Assembly: GCA_959023295.1 (NCBI GenBank)
Contig: CAUFBM010000020.1
Coordinates: 1-34,855 of the forward strand
DNA from: an uncultured Collinsella sp.
Lineage (GTDB): Bacteria > Actinomycetota > Coriobacteriia > Coriobacteriales > Coriobacteriaceae
Direction: 5' to 3'
Length of the DNA: 34,855 bases
Under the pieces are notes generated by a model that searched no databases, was not told where the DNA came from, and worked only from the letters and a program-made list of their open reading frames with translations. Made by a program: the position numbers and the translations under genes. Positions 23,512-32,349 of this stretch are shown here, piece after piece (positions within the stretch are counted from its first letter, which is position 1; each line of letters opens with the position of its first letter).

Positions 23512-24459
23512 ATGGCGGATGTAGATATTTTAATGGCAGCTTATAACGGTCAGAATTATATTTGCGAACAAATTAAGTCACTTCAAGCACAATCATATGA
23601 GAACTGGGAGCTCTTGATATCTGACGATTGCTCCTCGGACAATACTCTTGATATTGTTAGCCGGTTCGCTGAACAAGATGCTAGGATTCGAATTGTTTCT
23701 AAGGGCACACGTTTTGGTTCCGCAAAATCTAACTTTCTATATTTATTAAGTCAAGCCAAGTCTCCATATGTGATGTTTTGTGATCAAGATGATGTCTGGC
23801 TTCCCAATAAAATCGAAATCTCTCTTGATCGTATTCAATCAATTGAAAAAAGTCATGAAAGTAATGTTCCCTGTTTAGTATTTACAGATATGACAGTAGT
23901 GGATTCAGATTTAAATATTATTGACGATAGTTTTACCAGCTATTCAAATATTAACCCACTACGAACTAGTTTTTCTCATATGCTTGCACAATCAGTGGGT
24001 GCCGGTTGTACGATGATGATTAACAAAGCTGCTACGGACCTTGCTCGTATTGGTGGAACAAACGAAAATATTATTATGCATGATTGGTGGCTTTGTATCA
24101 TTTGCTCAGCATTTGGTGCTATTGATTATGTTGACAAATCTACGTCGTTATATCGTCAACATTCTGCCAATGATGTTGGAGCAATTAAATTCTCATTATT
24201 GTGCTGGGCCAAGAAGATCGGTACATTTAAATACCGTCAAGCCGCTATCTCCAAACAAGCAGAATACTTTGGAGAAGTGTTCAATGAACTTTTGTCAGAC
24301 AATCAATGCGGCATTGTGAAGTATTGTGCAAATGCATGCAAAGGGTCTCCGGTTCAGAATTTCACTAACTTAATCAAATCAAAATCATGGAAATCTGGTA
24401 CGAGAAAAATCGGCCAAATAATTGCCGTGATCGATTGTGGTTTTCACTCAAATATTTGA
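23512..24459 (+). CDS. Family 2 glycosyltransferase
   Basis: 315 residues. N-terminal GT-A domain: DILMAAYNGQNYICEQIKSLQAQSYENWELLISDDCSSDNT, with the metal-binding FCDQDDVWLPNKIE at about residue 90. It resembles RfbG/WbbL-like rhamnosyl and alpha-glycosyl transferases of O-antigen clusters; donor and acceptor cannot be told. GAGAGG precedes the ATG. The gene is strongly AT-rich, unlike the rml genes only 12 bases upstream, and marks the start of a block of foreign composition that runs to about 27.9 kb. Confidence 0.88.
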   Translation: MADVDILMAAYNGQNYICEQIKSLQAQSYENWELLISDDCSSDNTLDIVSRFAEQDARIRIVSKGTRFGSAKSNFLYLLSQAKSPYVMFCDQDDVWLPNKIEISLDRIQSIEKSHESNVPCLVFTDMTVVDSDLNIIDDSFTSYSNINPLRTSFSHMLAQSVGAGCTMMINKAATDLARIGGTNENIIMHDWWLCIICSAFGAIDYVDKSTSLYRQHSANDVGAIKFSLLCWAKKIGTFKYRQAAISKQAEYFGEVFNELLSDNQCGIVKYCANACKGSPVQNFTNLIKSKSWKSGTRKIGQIIAVIDCGFHSNI

Positions 24460-24479
24460 AGCTATTAATACAAAGGTGC

Positions 24480-25634
24480 ATGGTGCTCATTTTGAATAGA
24501 TCACTGAAAGTTTTACATATTAGTGGGTCTGGTGATTTTTTAGGAGGTGCTGAACTGTGCCTCTATGAGCTTATTAAAGAAGAATGTGCCAGTGATTATC
24601 GCTGTGCTCTTATTGTTCCTTATGATGGTGAGTTTGCAAAAGCCGTTGTTGAATTAAACGTTCCAGTGAAGGTAATTAAGTTTAAGCCTTGGTCTAAGTC
24701 TACTTCAGATGGAATACTTAAACTACTCATCAAACTGCTTATTAAACTGTTTATTAATGTAGCTGCTGAGATTCGCTTGTTCCTATTTTTACTTACCGTA
24801 AAACCATGTGCTATTCACATAAATACATCTGCAGTGGGTACGGGCTGTTTCGCGTCAAAGATATTGAATATTCCGCTAATTTGGCATATTCGAGAATTAC
24901 TAAATTGGGAAAGCGGGAGGACGCTTTATTTTCCTAAAGTTCAGCGCAGTTTAATTAGTACAGCAAATTCAGTTATTGCTGTTTCAAAGTCTGCCGCTGA
25001 CACTTTACATAGCTGTAAAAGAAATATTAATCCAATTATCGTTTATGATTCCATTCCAGTCCCAGATTATCGGGATCGGAATATTTTTAGAAAAGGTATT
25101 CCGAACATTGCTCTGATTGGAAGTATTTTTCCAGCTAAAGGACAGTACGATGCAGTTCGAGCAATATCCATAGTGCTTGCTAGAGGCTATGAACTCACCT
25201 TATTAATTGCAGGAGATATAAAGGATAGCGGTTATTTTGACCAGTTATTATCTTTTATTAAGGTAAATAATATCCGCAACTATGTGAAGTTCCTTGGTCA
25301 AGTTGACGAACCTTATGCTGTGTTAGAAGACTCGGATATTTGTTTAAATTGCTCTATGTCCGAGTCCTTTGGTCGAGTAACAGTTGAAGGTTTGTTGTCG
25401 GGCTCTTTGGTAGTCGGTAGAAATACTTCAGGAACAGCTGAATTGCTTAACAATGGCAATGGTCTTCTGTTTAACACGGTTGACGAATTAGCTTCACTTT
25501 TGATTGACGCAATAAATGATTTTGAAAAATCAAGGAAGATAGCTAGAGCAGGCCAAGAGTTTGCCTGGGATAGGTTTTCTGATAGCTCGCTGTCCTGTAA
25601 TAAAATAATGGAGGTATTTGATAATGCAAAATAA
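24480..25634 (+). CDS. Family 4 glycosyltransferase
   Basis: 384 residues from the ATG at 24480 (AAAGG just upstream); an in-frame ATG at 24387 would overlap the previous gene. A GT-B fold: the N-terminal domain has KVLHISGSGDFLGGAELCLYEL, and the C-terminal domain has NIALIGSIFPAKGQYDAVRAI and SMSESFGRVTVEGLLSG with the EX7E motif of GT4 retaining enzymes. A hydrophobic stretch at about residues 80-105 (IKLLIKLFINVAAEIRLFLFLL) may anchor it to the membrane. It should add a sugar to the lipid-linked repeat unit. AT-rich. Confidence 0.88.
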   Translation: MVLILNRSLKVLHISGSGDFLGGAELCLYELIKEECASDYRCALIVPYDGEFAKAVVELNVPVKVIKFKPWSKSTSDGILKLLIKLLIKLFINVAAEIRLFLFLLTVKPCAIHINTSAVGTGCFASKILNIPLIWHIRELLNWESGRTLYFPKVQRSLISTANSVIAVSKSAADTLHSCKRNINPIIVYDSIPVPDYRDRNIFRKGIPNIALIGSIFPAKGQYDAVRAISIVLARGYELTLLIAGDIKDSGYFDQLLSFIKVNNIRNYVKFLGQVDEPYAVLEDSDICLNCSMSESFGRVTVEGLLSGSLVVGRNTSGTAELLNNGNGLLFNTVDELASLLIDAINDFEKSRKIARAGQEFAWDRFSDSSLSCNKIMEVFDNAK

Positions 25635-26682
25635 GAATCAGATGAATAAAATCGGTATTATTTCCTTGTTCGGTCTCTATAACTATGGAAATCGTTTGCA
25701 AGGATATGCTTTAGACTGCGCTCTTTCAGAATTGGGCTTCTACCCCGAAACTATTGTTTTATATCGAAAGCTAGGATTAAGTTTTTTAGCAGCTCAAATA
25801 AGGACGTTTTTTAGGGCTTGTTTTAAGTCTAGTAATACTAAAGAAAGGGATAATAGATTTAGAGAGTTTGTTTCTTGTCAAAAAATCAAATATGTGATTT
25901 TCCCTTACCAAATTAGGCATTTATCTAAAAAATATTCTTATTTCTGTGTTGGAAGCGATCAGGTTTGGAATCCTAACGCCGACTTATTCGAACATACAAA
26001 ATTACTTGAATTTGCGGAGTGTGGTCAAAAAATCGCCGTTGCTCCAAGTTTCGGGGTATCTGAATTACCTGAATCCTGCATTGATGAATACAGGCTGGCT
26101 TTATCTAGCTATAAATCTATTTCCGTGAGAGAAGAAGAGGGCGCTGCTCTTGTGGAATCTCTTGTTGGGAAAAGACCGAAAGTGCTCATTGATCCAACCC
26201 TAGCCATTTCAGATCATAAGTGGCGTGAGGTCGCTGACTATTCATTTGTTCCCCAACAGAAATATGTTTTAGTTTACTTTTTGGGTGGTTGGTCCGGAAA
26301 TCTTTCGGATTACATTTACGGAATCGATGATGACAGTTATCAAGTCATTGATTTACTTGATAACAATTCAATTTATTATGCGTGTGGTCCCCAAGATTTC
26401 ATTGGTCTTATCGATAAGGCCAATCTTGTTTTAACAGATTCGTTCCATGCGTCAGTCTTTTCCACTCTTTTCGGCACACCCTTTAGGGTTTTCCATCGTT
26501 CGGAAAAACTTTCAACTTATTCACGTATTGCGACCCTTCTTAAGACCTATCAAGTTGGGAATGTAGAGGGGTACGGCGCTATTCCAGAAATATCTAATGA
26601 CCAAAGAGACATAACGGTTGGTTTGTTGGAATCAAAACGTATTGAATTTATCCAATACCTTAGGAAGGCATTGGATGTCTAG
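25624..26682 (+). CDS. Polysaccharide pyruvyl transferase family protein
   Basis: 352 residues from the ATG at 25624, with GGAGG nine bases upstream; it overlaps the GT4 gene by 11 bases. The family (PF04230 type) puts a pyruvate ketal on sugars of exopolysaccharides, from phosphoenolpyruvate. Visible elements: the N-terminal GIISLFGLYNYGNRLQGYAL, FCVGSDQVWNPNAD, APSFGVSELP, SVREEEGAALVESL and the C-terminal TDSFHASVFSTLFGTPF, the classical donor-site motif. The pairing with an FrhB-type protein at the operon end is common in such clusters. Whether the product is really pyruvylated is not proven by the sequence. Confidence 0.9.
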   Translation: MQNKNQMNKIGIISLFGLYNYGNRLQGYALDCALSELGFYPETIVLYRKLGLSFLAAQIRTFFRACFKSSNTKERDNRFREFVSCQKIKYVIFPYQIRHLSKKYSYFCVGSDQVWNPNADLFEHTKLLEFAECGQKIAVAPSFGVSELPESCIDEYRLALSSYKSISVREEEGAALVESLVGKRPKVLIDPTLAISDHKWREVADYSFVPQQKYVLVYFLGGWSGNLSDYIYGIDDDSYQVIDLLDNNSIYYACGPQDFIGLIDKANLVLTDSFHASVFSTLFGTPFRVFHRSEKLSTYSRIATLLKTYQVGNVEGYGAIPEISNDQRDITVGLLESKRIEFIQYLRKALDV

Positions 26683-27892
26683 GATTAATAATGCCGTTAG
26701 GCATAACACTGACTACTTTGTTTCTGTTCTACTACTTTTGCAGCCCTGCTTTAAACACTTAATGCCAACTATTATTGGCCTGCCTTTATTTTTTATTGGC
26801 TTTTTATTGCTATTACTGCTGCATTGCAAGCCAAGTCGAATAGCACTTAGATCATTATCGTTTATTCCAATCGTCGGTCTATCGGTTCTAGGAACGTTGC
26901 TGAATGGTGTTGTAGATTCAGACTATTATCTATTTGTTTTTGGTGCACTAGCATTTGCCTTGGCTTCCGGCGATACGAGGTGGGTCAAACCCTTTTTCAT
27001 CGTTTTCCTGGTCATGTGCCTGATTCATTGTCTTGCAACAATTTCTTTTTATCTATTCCCTGATTTTGCAAGACAAATTATTCAAAATTCATCTCTTTCA
27101 CAATATCCTACTGCAAGAGACTATAGGTCCGCACTGTCGGGAAGTTATAGTTGGAATGGAATGTATACGAGCCTATGCTTTATTTTAAGTTCGGGCATTG
27201 CATTTTCCGGCTCTAGGCATTCAAAAATAGGCTGTTTGCTTTGCGGCATTAGCGCAATTGCATTGCTGCTTACCACCAAGAGAGCTCACCTAATGTTTTC
27301 CATTGCTGCCTTTACGTTAATGTTTTATTTGGCTAATCGGACTAAGGGTATCAGCAAGTTTGTAAAATTTTGTCTAATCGTTTTATTGATTTTGATTGCT
27401 TTCGGTATTTCTTCTATCTATTTTCCTCAGCTAAGCCTTGTGTTTGACCGCTTTTCCGAAACGTCTGGAAATGCGGACGAACTGCTATCTGGTAGAACCT
27501 ATCTCTGGCAGCACGCTTTAGATCAATGGACAAATAAACCCATATTTGGTCAAGGTTGGGCTTCCTATAAGTTTAGTTGGATTGATGGCGGTACACCTGT
27601 TGTATCTGTTGCTGCACACTGTGTGCTCCTTCAACTATTAGCTGAAACTGGGTTATTCGGTTTGTCACTCGCTATAATTCCTTTTTTTATTTTAATAAAG
27701 GGTGCTTTTGAAACTTCAGTTCATCTGGATAGTTACTCGGCTGGTACAAGGAGCTTAGTACTTGCTTCCGCAGGAATTGTAGCGTTCTTCATTCTTTACT
27801 CCTTTTGCGGAAATCCACTATACGATTCACCGATGTTCATTTCTATGCTTGCGATATTTTCTTTTTACACGGGAAGTTCCGTGTTTATTTAA
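26675..27892 (+). CDS. wzy: Wzy-type O-antigen/capsule polymerase
   Basis: 405 residues from the ATG at 26675, which overlaps the pyruvyl transferase gene by eight bases; AGGAAGG lies six bases upstream. About ten hydrophobic helices are visible, with a larger outer loop at about residues 145-175. The segment GRTYLWQHALDQWTNKPIFGQGWASYKF near residue 270 matches the O-antigen ligase/polymerase family motif. It should join flipped repeat units on the outer face of the membrane. Sequence among Wzy proteins is poorly conserved, so the call rests on topology, this motif and position beside a Wzx. AT-rich. Confidence 0.85.
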   Translation: MSRINNAVRHNTDYFVSVLLLLQPCFKHLMPTIIGLPLFFIGFLLLLLLHCKPSRIALRSLSFIPIVGLSVLGTLLNGVVDSDYYLFVFGALAFALASGDTRWVKPFFIVFLVMCLIHCLATISFYLFPDFARQIIQNSSLSQYPTARDYRSALSGSYSWNGMYTSLCFILSSGIAFSGSRHSKIGCLLCGISAIALLLTTKRAHLMFSIAAFTLMFYLANRTKGISKFVKFCLIVLLILIAFGISSIYFPQLSLVFDRFSETSGNADELLSGRTYLWQHALDQWTNKPIFGQGWASYKFSWIDGGTPVVSVAAHCVLLQLLAETGLFGLSLAIIPFFILIKGAFETSVHLDSYSAGTRSLVLASAGIVAFFILYSFCGNPLYDSPMFISMLAIFSFYTGSSVFI

Positions 27893-27937
27893 TTCAATTA
27901 GTTTCAATCGTTTGTGTTTCTTGGGGTGTTATTTGCT

Positions 27938-29443
27938 GTGGGGAATGAAAGACGTCTAGGAGCTTTACTAGGCTATTTGAATATCATTATTAAAAATATA
28001 GTTAATTTGGTTTACACACCAATGCTTCTCGCGTTCGTAGGCCAGGCAGATTATGGTGTTTTCCAGACTTCTAACTCGTTTGTGTTCTCACTTTCATTAC
28101 TTACATTCGGTTTCTCGGACGCTTATATCCGTTTTTATACGCAGAAGAAGGCCAGGGGAACCGAGCGGGACATTCGCTCGCTTAATGGCATGTACCTCAT
28201 CCTGTATGTTGTTATTTGCGCCGCCGCTCTTACTCTTGGACTTATGTTCGCCTCTAACGTTGACACATTCTTCTCGAGTAGCTTCACGACCGCTCAGGTT
28301 GGGCTTGCAGGCGAGCTCATGGCGATCATGGCATTCAGCGTGGCGTGCACCCTCTTCTCTACTATTTTCGATGCCTACATACTTGCGCATGAGCAGTTTC
28401 GCTTCCAACAGTCACGCCAAATGTTCACGTCCTTAGCGACGCCCGGTGTGGCGTATTTATTACTTTGCCTCGGGATGGGGGCTGTTGGCGTCGCTCTGGC
28501 TCAGCTTGCGGTAAACGTGACGCTGCTCGTTCTTAATGCTCGTTTCGCCATCGTGAAGCTCGGTATGCGCTTCGATGTACGGAGGTTTGATAGGGATTTA
28601 TTCTGCTCTGTTGCCGCCTTTAGTGCTTGGATTTTCGGCAACCAGGTTTGCGAGCTCGTAAACCAGAGCGTCCCTAACATACTGCTGGGCGTCTTGACAA
28701 GCGCAATTACTGTGTCAGTCTTCGCCGTCGGCTTACAGGTTAGAAGTGTGTTCGTTTCGCTTTCAACCGTGATGTCAAACGTTTTCGTGCCGAAGATCAA
28801 TCGCATTGTGGCAACCTCGGACGACAACGCGGAGCTTACCCGCCTCATGACGCGCGTGGGTCGTTACCAGATGTTCCTTTTCTGCTGGATATACTGCGGG
28901 TTTTCTTTGCTTGGACGATTTTTTATCACTAAGTGGGCGGGCGAGGGCTTCCTAGATGCGTATTATCTGATTTGTGCGATGGCGCTACCCCTTGGAGTGC
29001 CGCTATGCCAGAATACGGGCATCGAAATACAGCGCGCGAAGAATAGGCATAAGGCTCGAAGTGTCGTCTATTTATTCATGGCGGTTCTGAACGTTGTCTT
29101 CACCTGGATTGCTTCTCCTTATCTAGGATACTGGGCTCCTGCGATTGCCTACATTGCGAGTATCGTGCTGGGCAATGGTCTCTTTATGAACTGGTACTAC
29201 CAAAACCGCATCGGGCTTGACATGATCTACTTCTGGAAACGCAACCTTCCTGTAGCGCTGACGTCTGCGCTGGTCCTTGTCGTCTGCAAAGGGCTAAGCA
29301 TTTTTCTTCCCGTCACGAGCTGGTTACTGTTTCTCGCATGGGGCGCCGTGTACACCGTGCTATTCGCGATTGCTATGTGGCTGTTCGTGCTTGATTCAAA
29401 TGAGAAGGCGGGGATTACCGCCAGAGTTCCATTCCTCCGTTAG
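27938..29443 (+). CDS. wzx: Wzx-type polysaccharide repeat-unit flippase
   Basis: 501 residues from the GTG at 27938, chosen because GGGGTG lies nine bases upstream; a GTG at 27914 is an alternative. It is a 12-14 helix membrane protein of the polysaccharide transporter/MATE-like type, with the usual N-terminal amphipathic entry (YLNIIIKNIVNLVYTPMLLAFVG) and YGVFQTSNSFVFSL. It should flip undecaprenyl-linked repeat units across the membrane. Composition changes inside the gene: the first 100 bp are AT-rich like wzy, and the rest resembles a normal chromosomal gene with more GC. The gene is isolated from wzy by 45 bp and lies nine bases before the FrhB-type gene. Confidence 0.9.
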   Translation: MGNERRLGALLGYLNIIIKNIVNLVYTPMLLAFVGQADYGVFQTSNSFVFSLSLLTFGFSDAYIRFYTQKKARGTERDIRSLNGMYLILYVVICAAALTLGLMFASNVDTFFSSSFTTAQVGLAGELMAIMAFSVACTLFSTIFDAYILAHEQFRFQQSRQMFTSLATPGVAYLLLCLGMGAVGVALAQLAVNVTLLVLNARFAIVKLGMRFDVRRFDRDLFCSVAAFSAWIFGNQVCELVNQSVPNILLGVLTSAITVSVFAVGLQVRSVFVSLSTVMSNVFVPKINRIVATSDDNAELTRLMTRVGRYQMFLFCWIYCGFSLLGRFFITKWAGEGFLDAYYLICAMALPLGVPLCQNTGIEIQRAKNRHKARSVVYLFMAVLNVVFTWIASPYLGYWAPAIAYIASIVLGNGLFMNWYYQNRIGLDMIYFWKRNLPVALTSALVLVVCKGLSIFLPVTSWLLFLAWGAVYTVLFAIAMWLFVLDSNEKAGITARVPFLR

Positions 29444-29452
29444 GGGTCATCA

Positions 29453-30649
29453 ATGCCTAAAACTGCGATTTGTACGCTCTCTGACGCCTGCTGCGGCTGT
29501 GGTGCCTGCTCCGCCGCCTGCCCTAAAGGGTGTATTTCCATGGAGCGAGACCATCTCGGCTTTTCCCGTCCTATTGTGAATGCCGAAATTTGCATCGACT
29601 GTGGTGCCTGCGAGCAAGCCTGTCCCGCGATAGGGGAGCGGTCTGTCGACCAGCTGCAATCAGTCTCATGGGCGAAGTCTAACTCATCAGAGCTGCTGGA
29701 TCGGTCCTCATCTGGCGGTATTTTCGGTCTCCTTGCTCGCAGGGTGCTTTCGGAAGGCGGTGTAGTCTGCGGCGCGGCCTTCGATGAGGGGTGCCGCTCG
29801 GTCCGCCACATGCTCGTCGGCAACGAAGCCGGTCTCGATGCCGTCATGCGTTCCAAATACGTGCAGAGCTCTATCGGGAAAGATGTGTACAAAGGGGTGC
29901 GTAATGCAATTCGTTCCGGTCGACGTGTCCTCTTCGCCGGCACCGCCTGCCAGGTCGCAGGCATGAGTGGATATCTCGGGAAGCTCGGTGAGAGTGACCT
30001 TTTTCTGTCCGTCGACGTCATCTGTCATGGTGTCCCCTCTCCTGAGCTTTGGTCACGATGGATCGACTACCGAGGCGAGGCCTTCGGGTCTGACGTCTGC
30101 GAGGTCAATATGCGGAGTAAGACAACCGGATGGTTGTCTTACTCCGCTGCGTACAAGCACGCAGCGGAGAAAGACAACACCGGGGATACTGAGTCCCGAG
30201 TGTTCGGTGAAGATTGGTATATGAAAGTGTTCCTGGCCAATGCGAGCTTACGTTCGTCGTGTCTTGCCTGTCCCGCAAAGCGCTCGAGCGGAGCCGATAT
30301 TACACTCGGTGATTTTTGGGGTTTTCAGAATATTCATTCCGAGGTCGACTGTTCCAAGGGTGTCTCGGCAGTCCTATGTAATACCAAGAAGGGTGAGCGC
30401 GCTTTCAAGGCTATTTCGAGGATCACTTTGAACGGTTCGGCGACGCTTGACGAGGTCGTTGCCGGTAATCCTAGCCTTATTCGCTCAGTGTCCCCACATC
30501 CGAAGCGGGACGAGTTCTTGAATGACGTGGCCTCCGGATCTTCCATCCCGGACCTTATGGCTAAGTGGAAATTTCGCCAGTCTCTTCGACAGCGCGTTCG
30601 CGGTAAACTTGGCGCTATTAAACGTCGTTTGAAGAAGCTCCAAATTTAG
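29453..30649 (+). CDS. Coenzyme F420 hydrogenase/dehydrogenase beta-subunit (FrhB) family Fe-S protein
   Basis: 398 residues. Two [4Fe-4S] cluster motifs lie at the N-terminus: CCGCGACSAACP (C13, C16, C19, C23) and CIDCGACEQACP. The FrhB N- and C-domains follow (SSSGGIFGLLARRVLSEGGVVCGAAFD, VLFAGTACQVAGM, DVICHGVPSPELW, CLACPAKRSSGADITLGDFWG). In methanogens FrhB binds FAD and F420, but homologues are common in bacterial polysaccharide clusters next to pyruvyl transferases, where they are thought to reduce or modify a sugar or a redox partner; the reaction here is unknown. Last gene of the operon; only a weak AGGAT/ATCCT hairpin overlaps its stop. Confidence 0.88.
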   Translation: MPKTAICTLSDACCGCGACSAACPKGCISMERDHLGFSRPIVNAEICIDCGACEQACPAIGERSVDQLQSVSWAKSNSSELLDRSSSGGIFGLLARRVLSEGGVVCGAAFDEGCRSVRHMLVGNEAGLDAVMRSKYVQSSIGKDVYKGVRNAIRSGRRVLFAGTACQVAGMSGYLGKLGESDLFLSVDVICHGVPSPELWSRWIDYRGEAFGSDVCEVNMRSKTTGWLSYSAAYKHAAEKDNTGDTESRVFGEDWYMKVFLANASLRSSCLACPAKRSSGADITLGDFWGFQNIHSEVDCSKGVSAVLCNTKKGERAFKAISRITLNGSATLDEVVAGNPSLIRSVSPHPKRDEFLNDVASGSSIPDLMAKWKFRQSLRQRVRGKLGAIKRRLKKLQI

Positions 30650-30809
30650 GATTTAACATCCTGTTTGCATTCTTTGTCCGTTAGATTCTGGCTTTATTTG
30701 GCAATCATCTATCTTAGACAATCGCTGGATTTTGGTGACTACTCTGATTGAAACATTGATTAGCAATATCGTGAACTCTGTTAAAGGCTTACGACAGCGT
30801 CATGATCGC
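30650..30809. other. Spacer before the IS256 element, with a possible truncated gene start
   Basis: No whole gene. A frame is open from 30657 and has a TTG/GTG pair at 30732-30737; read from the GTG at 30735 it gives VTTLIETLISNIVNSVKGLR and then runs into the insertion sequence, stopping at 30842. It could be the 5' end of a gene cut by the element. There is no clear ribosome site and I do not recognise the family. Confidence 0.3.
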
Positions 30810-31957
30810 GTCGAAAATGTTGGTGTAAGGGTGGCACCCTAACGTCCCTTTAACGAAGAACGGCCTTCGTCCTAGAATCTGAAATCACCACAACAACAGG
30901 TTCTAGGAAAGGACGAAGACCGCTATGGAAATCTTATCAGACCCGACGCCGGACATGCTCGCCATGCCACGGTTCGACGACGGCGCCATCGACATGCAGG
31001 ACCTGCTCAGGCGCCTCGCCGAGCAGGTCGTCAACGCCGTGATGGACGCCGAGGCCGACCAGCTGTGCGGCGGCGGGGCGAACAGCCGCAACGGCTACCG
31101 CGAGAGGTCGCTCGCCACCTGCGTCGGCACGCTGACGCTGCGCATCCCGAAGCTCCGCACCGGCAGCTTCTTCCCGGACGACGTGATCGAGCGCTACCAG
31201 CGCGCGGACCGCGCCCTCGTCGCCGCCGTCGCCGAGATGTACGCCACCGGCACGAGCACCCGCAAGGTGCAGAGGGTTGCCGAGAAGATGGGCGTCTCCA
31301 GGCTCTCCAAGGACCAGGTGAGCGCCATCGCGTCGAGCCTGGACGCCGACATCGAGGAGCTCTGCGCAAGGCCGCTCGACGGCTCGCCGGTGCCCTACGT
31401 CTGGCTCGACGCGACCTACGTCAAGTGCCGCCGCGAGGGGCGCGACGCCGCCACCGTGACCGCCATGTACCACGTGGCGTGCGACATGCTGGAGGGGTGC
31501 TGCCCGAGGGCGGCGGCGATACTCGAGGGTGCCGAGCCGAACGCCCTGGCATACCTCGACTTCCCGCCGACCCACTGGAAGCGCCTGCGCACCAACAACG
31601 TGCAGGAGAGGACCAACCGAGAGATAAAGCGCAGGTCGAGGGTGGTGCAGGTGTTCCCGTCAACGGGCTCGCTGGTGCGGCTCGCGGGCGCGGTCATGTG
31701 CGAGCAGGACGAGACATGGCAGGAGTCCAGGTACTTCTCGGAGGAGAGGATGAACGAGCTCTACGACGAGGGCCGCACGCGCGGGATCGTCGGCCCCGTC
31801 GACTGGGCGCGGCTGGAGGCTGAGGCCGGGAAGATGCTCGAGTCCGGCCTCGAGCTTGCGGACAGGGTCGAGGCGGCATAGGATATAAACCGTGTTCCAG
31901 GTTCCAGGACGCCGGGCCGACTCGCTTCGGATCGGGCTCTACACCAACTTTCTCGAC
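30810..31957 (+). mobile_element. IS256-family insertion sequence, internally deleted copy
   Basis: Bounded by imperfect 18-bp inverted repeats (16 of 18 match): GTCGAAAATGTTGGTGTA at 30810-30827 and its partner at 31940-31957. About 1.15 kb, shorter than the usual 1.3-1.5 kb. No matching 8-9 bp target duplication flanks it, which suggests that recombination or deletion altered one side. CTTCGTCC (30865-30872) and TAGAA pair with GGACGAAG (30911-30918) and TTCTA, a hairpin covering the transposase ribosome site, as in elements that block read-through translation. Confidence 0.8.
30925..31881 (+). pseudogene. IS256-family (Mutator-type) transposase with in-frame internal deletion
   Basis: 318 residues, against about 400 for the family. 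N-terminus normal: DAEADQLCGGGANSRNGYRER, LRIPKLRTGSFFPDD. The first catalytic Asp region WLDATYVKCRREG is present, but after REGRDA the sequence jumps to ATVTAMYHVACDML, which belongs to the later helical part. The roughly 100 residues that should carry the second catalytic Asp (SDxHxGL-like) and the CxxH motif are missing. The C-terminus (THWKRLRTNNVQERTNREIKRR) is intact. The frame is kept, so a protein could be made, but it should lack transposition activity. It could act as a dominant inhibitor or be mobilised by an intact copy elsewhere. Confidence 0.8.
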
Positions 31958-32261
31958 ACTACCTGTTCGCCGGCAAGGAGAAGCCGGTCATGGGCGTGTA
32001 CCGCCTGACGATGAAGTCCAACTCCGACAACTTCCGCGCGAGCTCCATCCAGGGCGTCATGAAGCGCGTGAAGGCGAAGGGCGTGCCCGTGGCGGTCTAC
32101 GAGCTTACGCTGGACGCGCCGGAGTCTTCGGCTCCGAGGTGACCCACGACCTGGAGGCCTTCAAAGCCGGCTACGACGTGATCATGGCCAACCGCTGGAG
32201 CGACGAGCTCGCGGACGTGGCGGACAAAGCGTACACGAGGGATCTGTTCAAGAGGGATTAG
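31958..32261 (+). pseudogene. ugd: 3' remnant of a UDP-glucose 6-dehydrogenase gene
   Basis: Directly after the IS256 right end the frame reads YLFAGKEKPVMGVYRLTMKS and NSDNFRASSIQGVMKRVKAK, the C-terminal UDP-binding domain of UDP-glucose/GDP-mannose dehydrogenases, which oxidise UDP-glucose to UDP-glucuronate. A one-base deletion near 32,124 shifts the frame (GAGTCTTCGG where GAGTTCTTCGG is expected) and gives an early TGA at 32,140; in the other frame the homology goes on, FGSEVTHDLEAFKAGYDV to TRDLFKRD and a stop at 32,261. The catalytic Cys domain and the NAD domain are lost. It probably belonged to the polysaccharide locus and supplied glucuronate before the insertion. Confidence 0.88.
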
Positions 32262-32311
32262 GGGAGAGGCGACTGAGCCGACTCTAGCCTATTGCATAAA
32301 TCCATTTGTAG

Positions 32312-32349
32312 AAAGAGCGTGTATCGGCTACGCCGATACACGCTCTTTT
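32312..32349 (+). terminator. Terminator after the ugd remnant
   Basis: A 17-bp perfect stem (32312-32328 with 32332-32348) with a 3-nt loop, ending in TTTT. It starts with AAAGAGC and ends with GCTCTTTT, so it could work in both directions. It probably marks the original 3' end of the polysaccharide operon. Confidence 0.85.
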
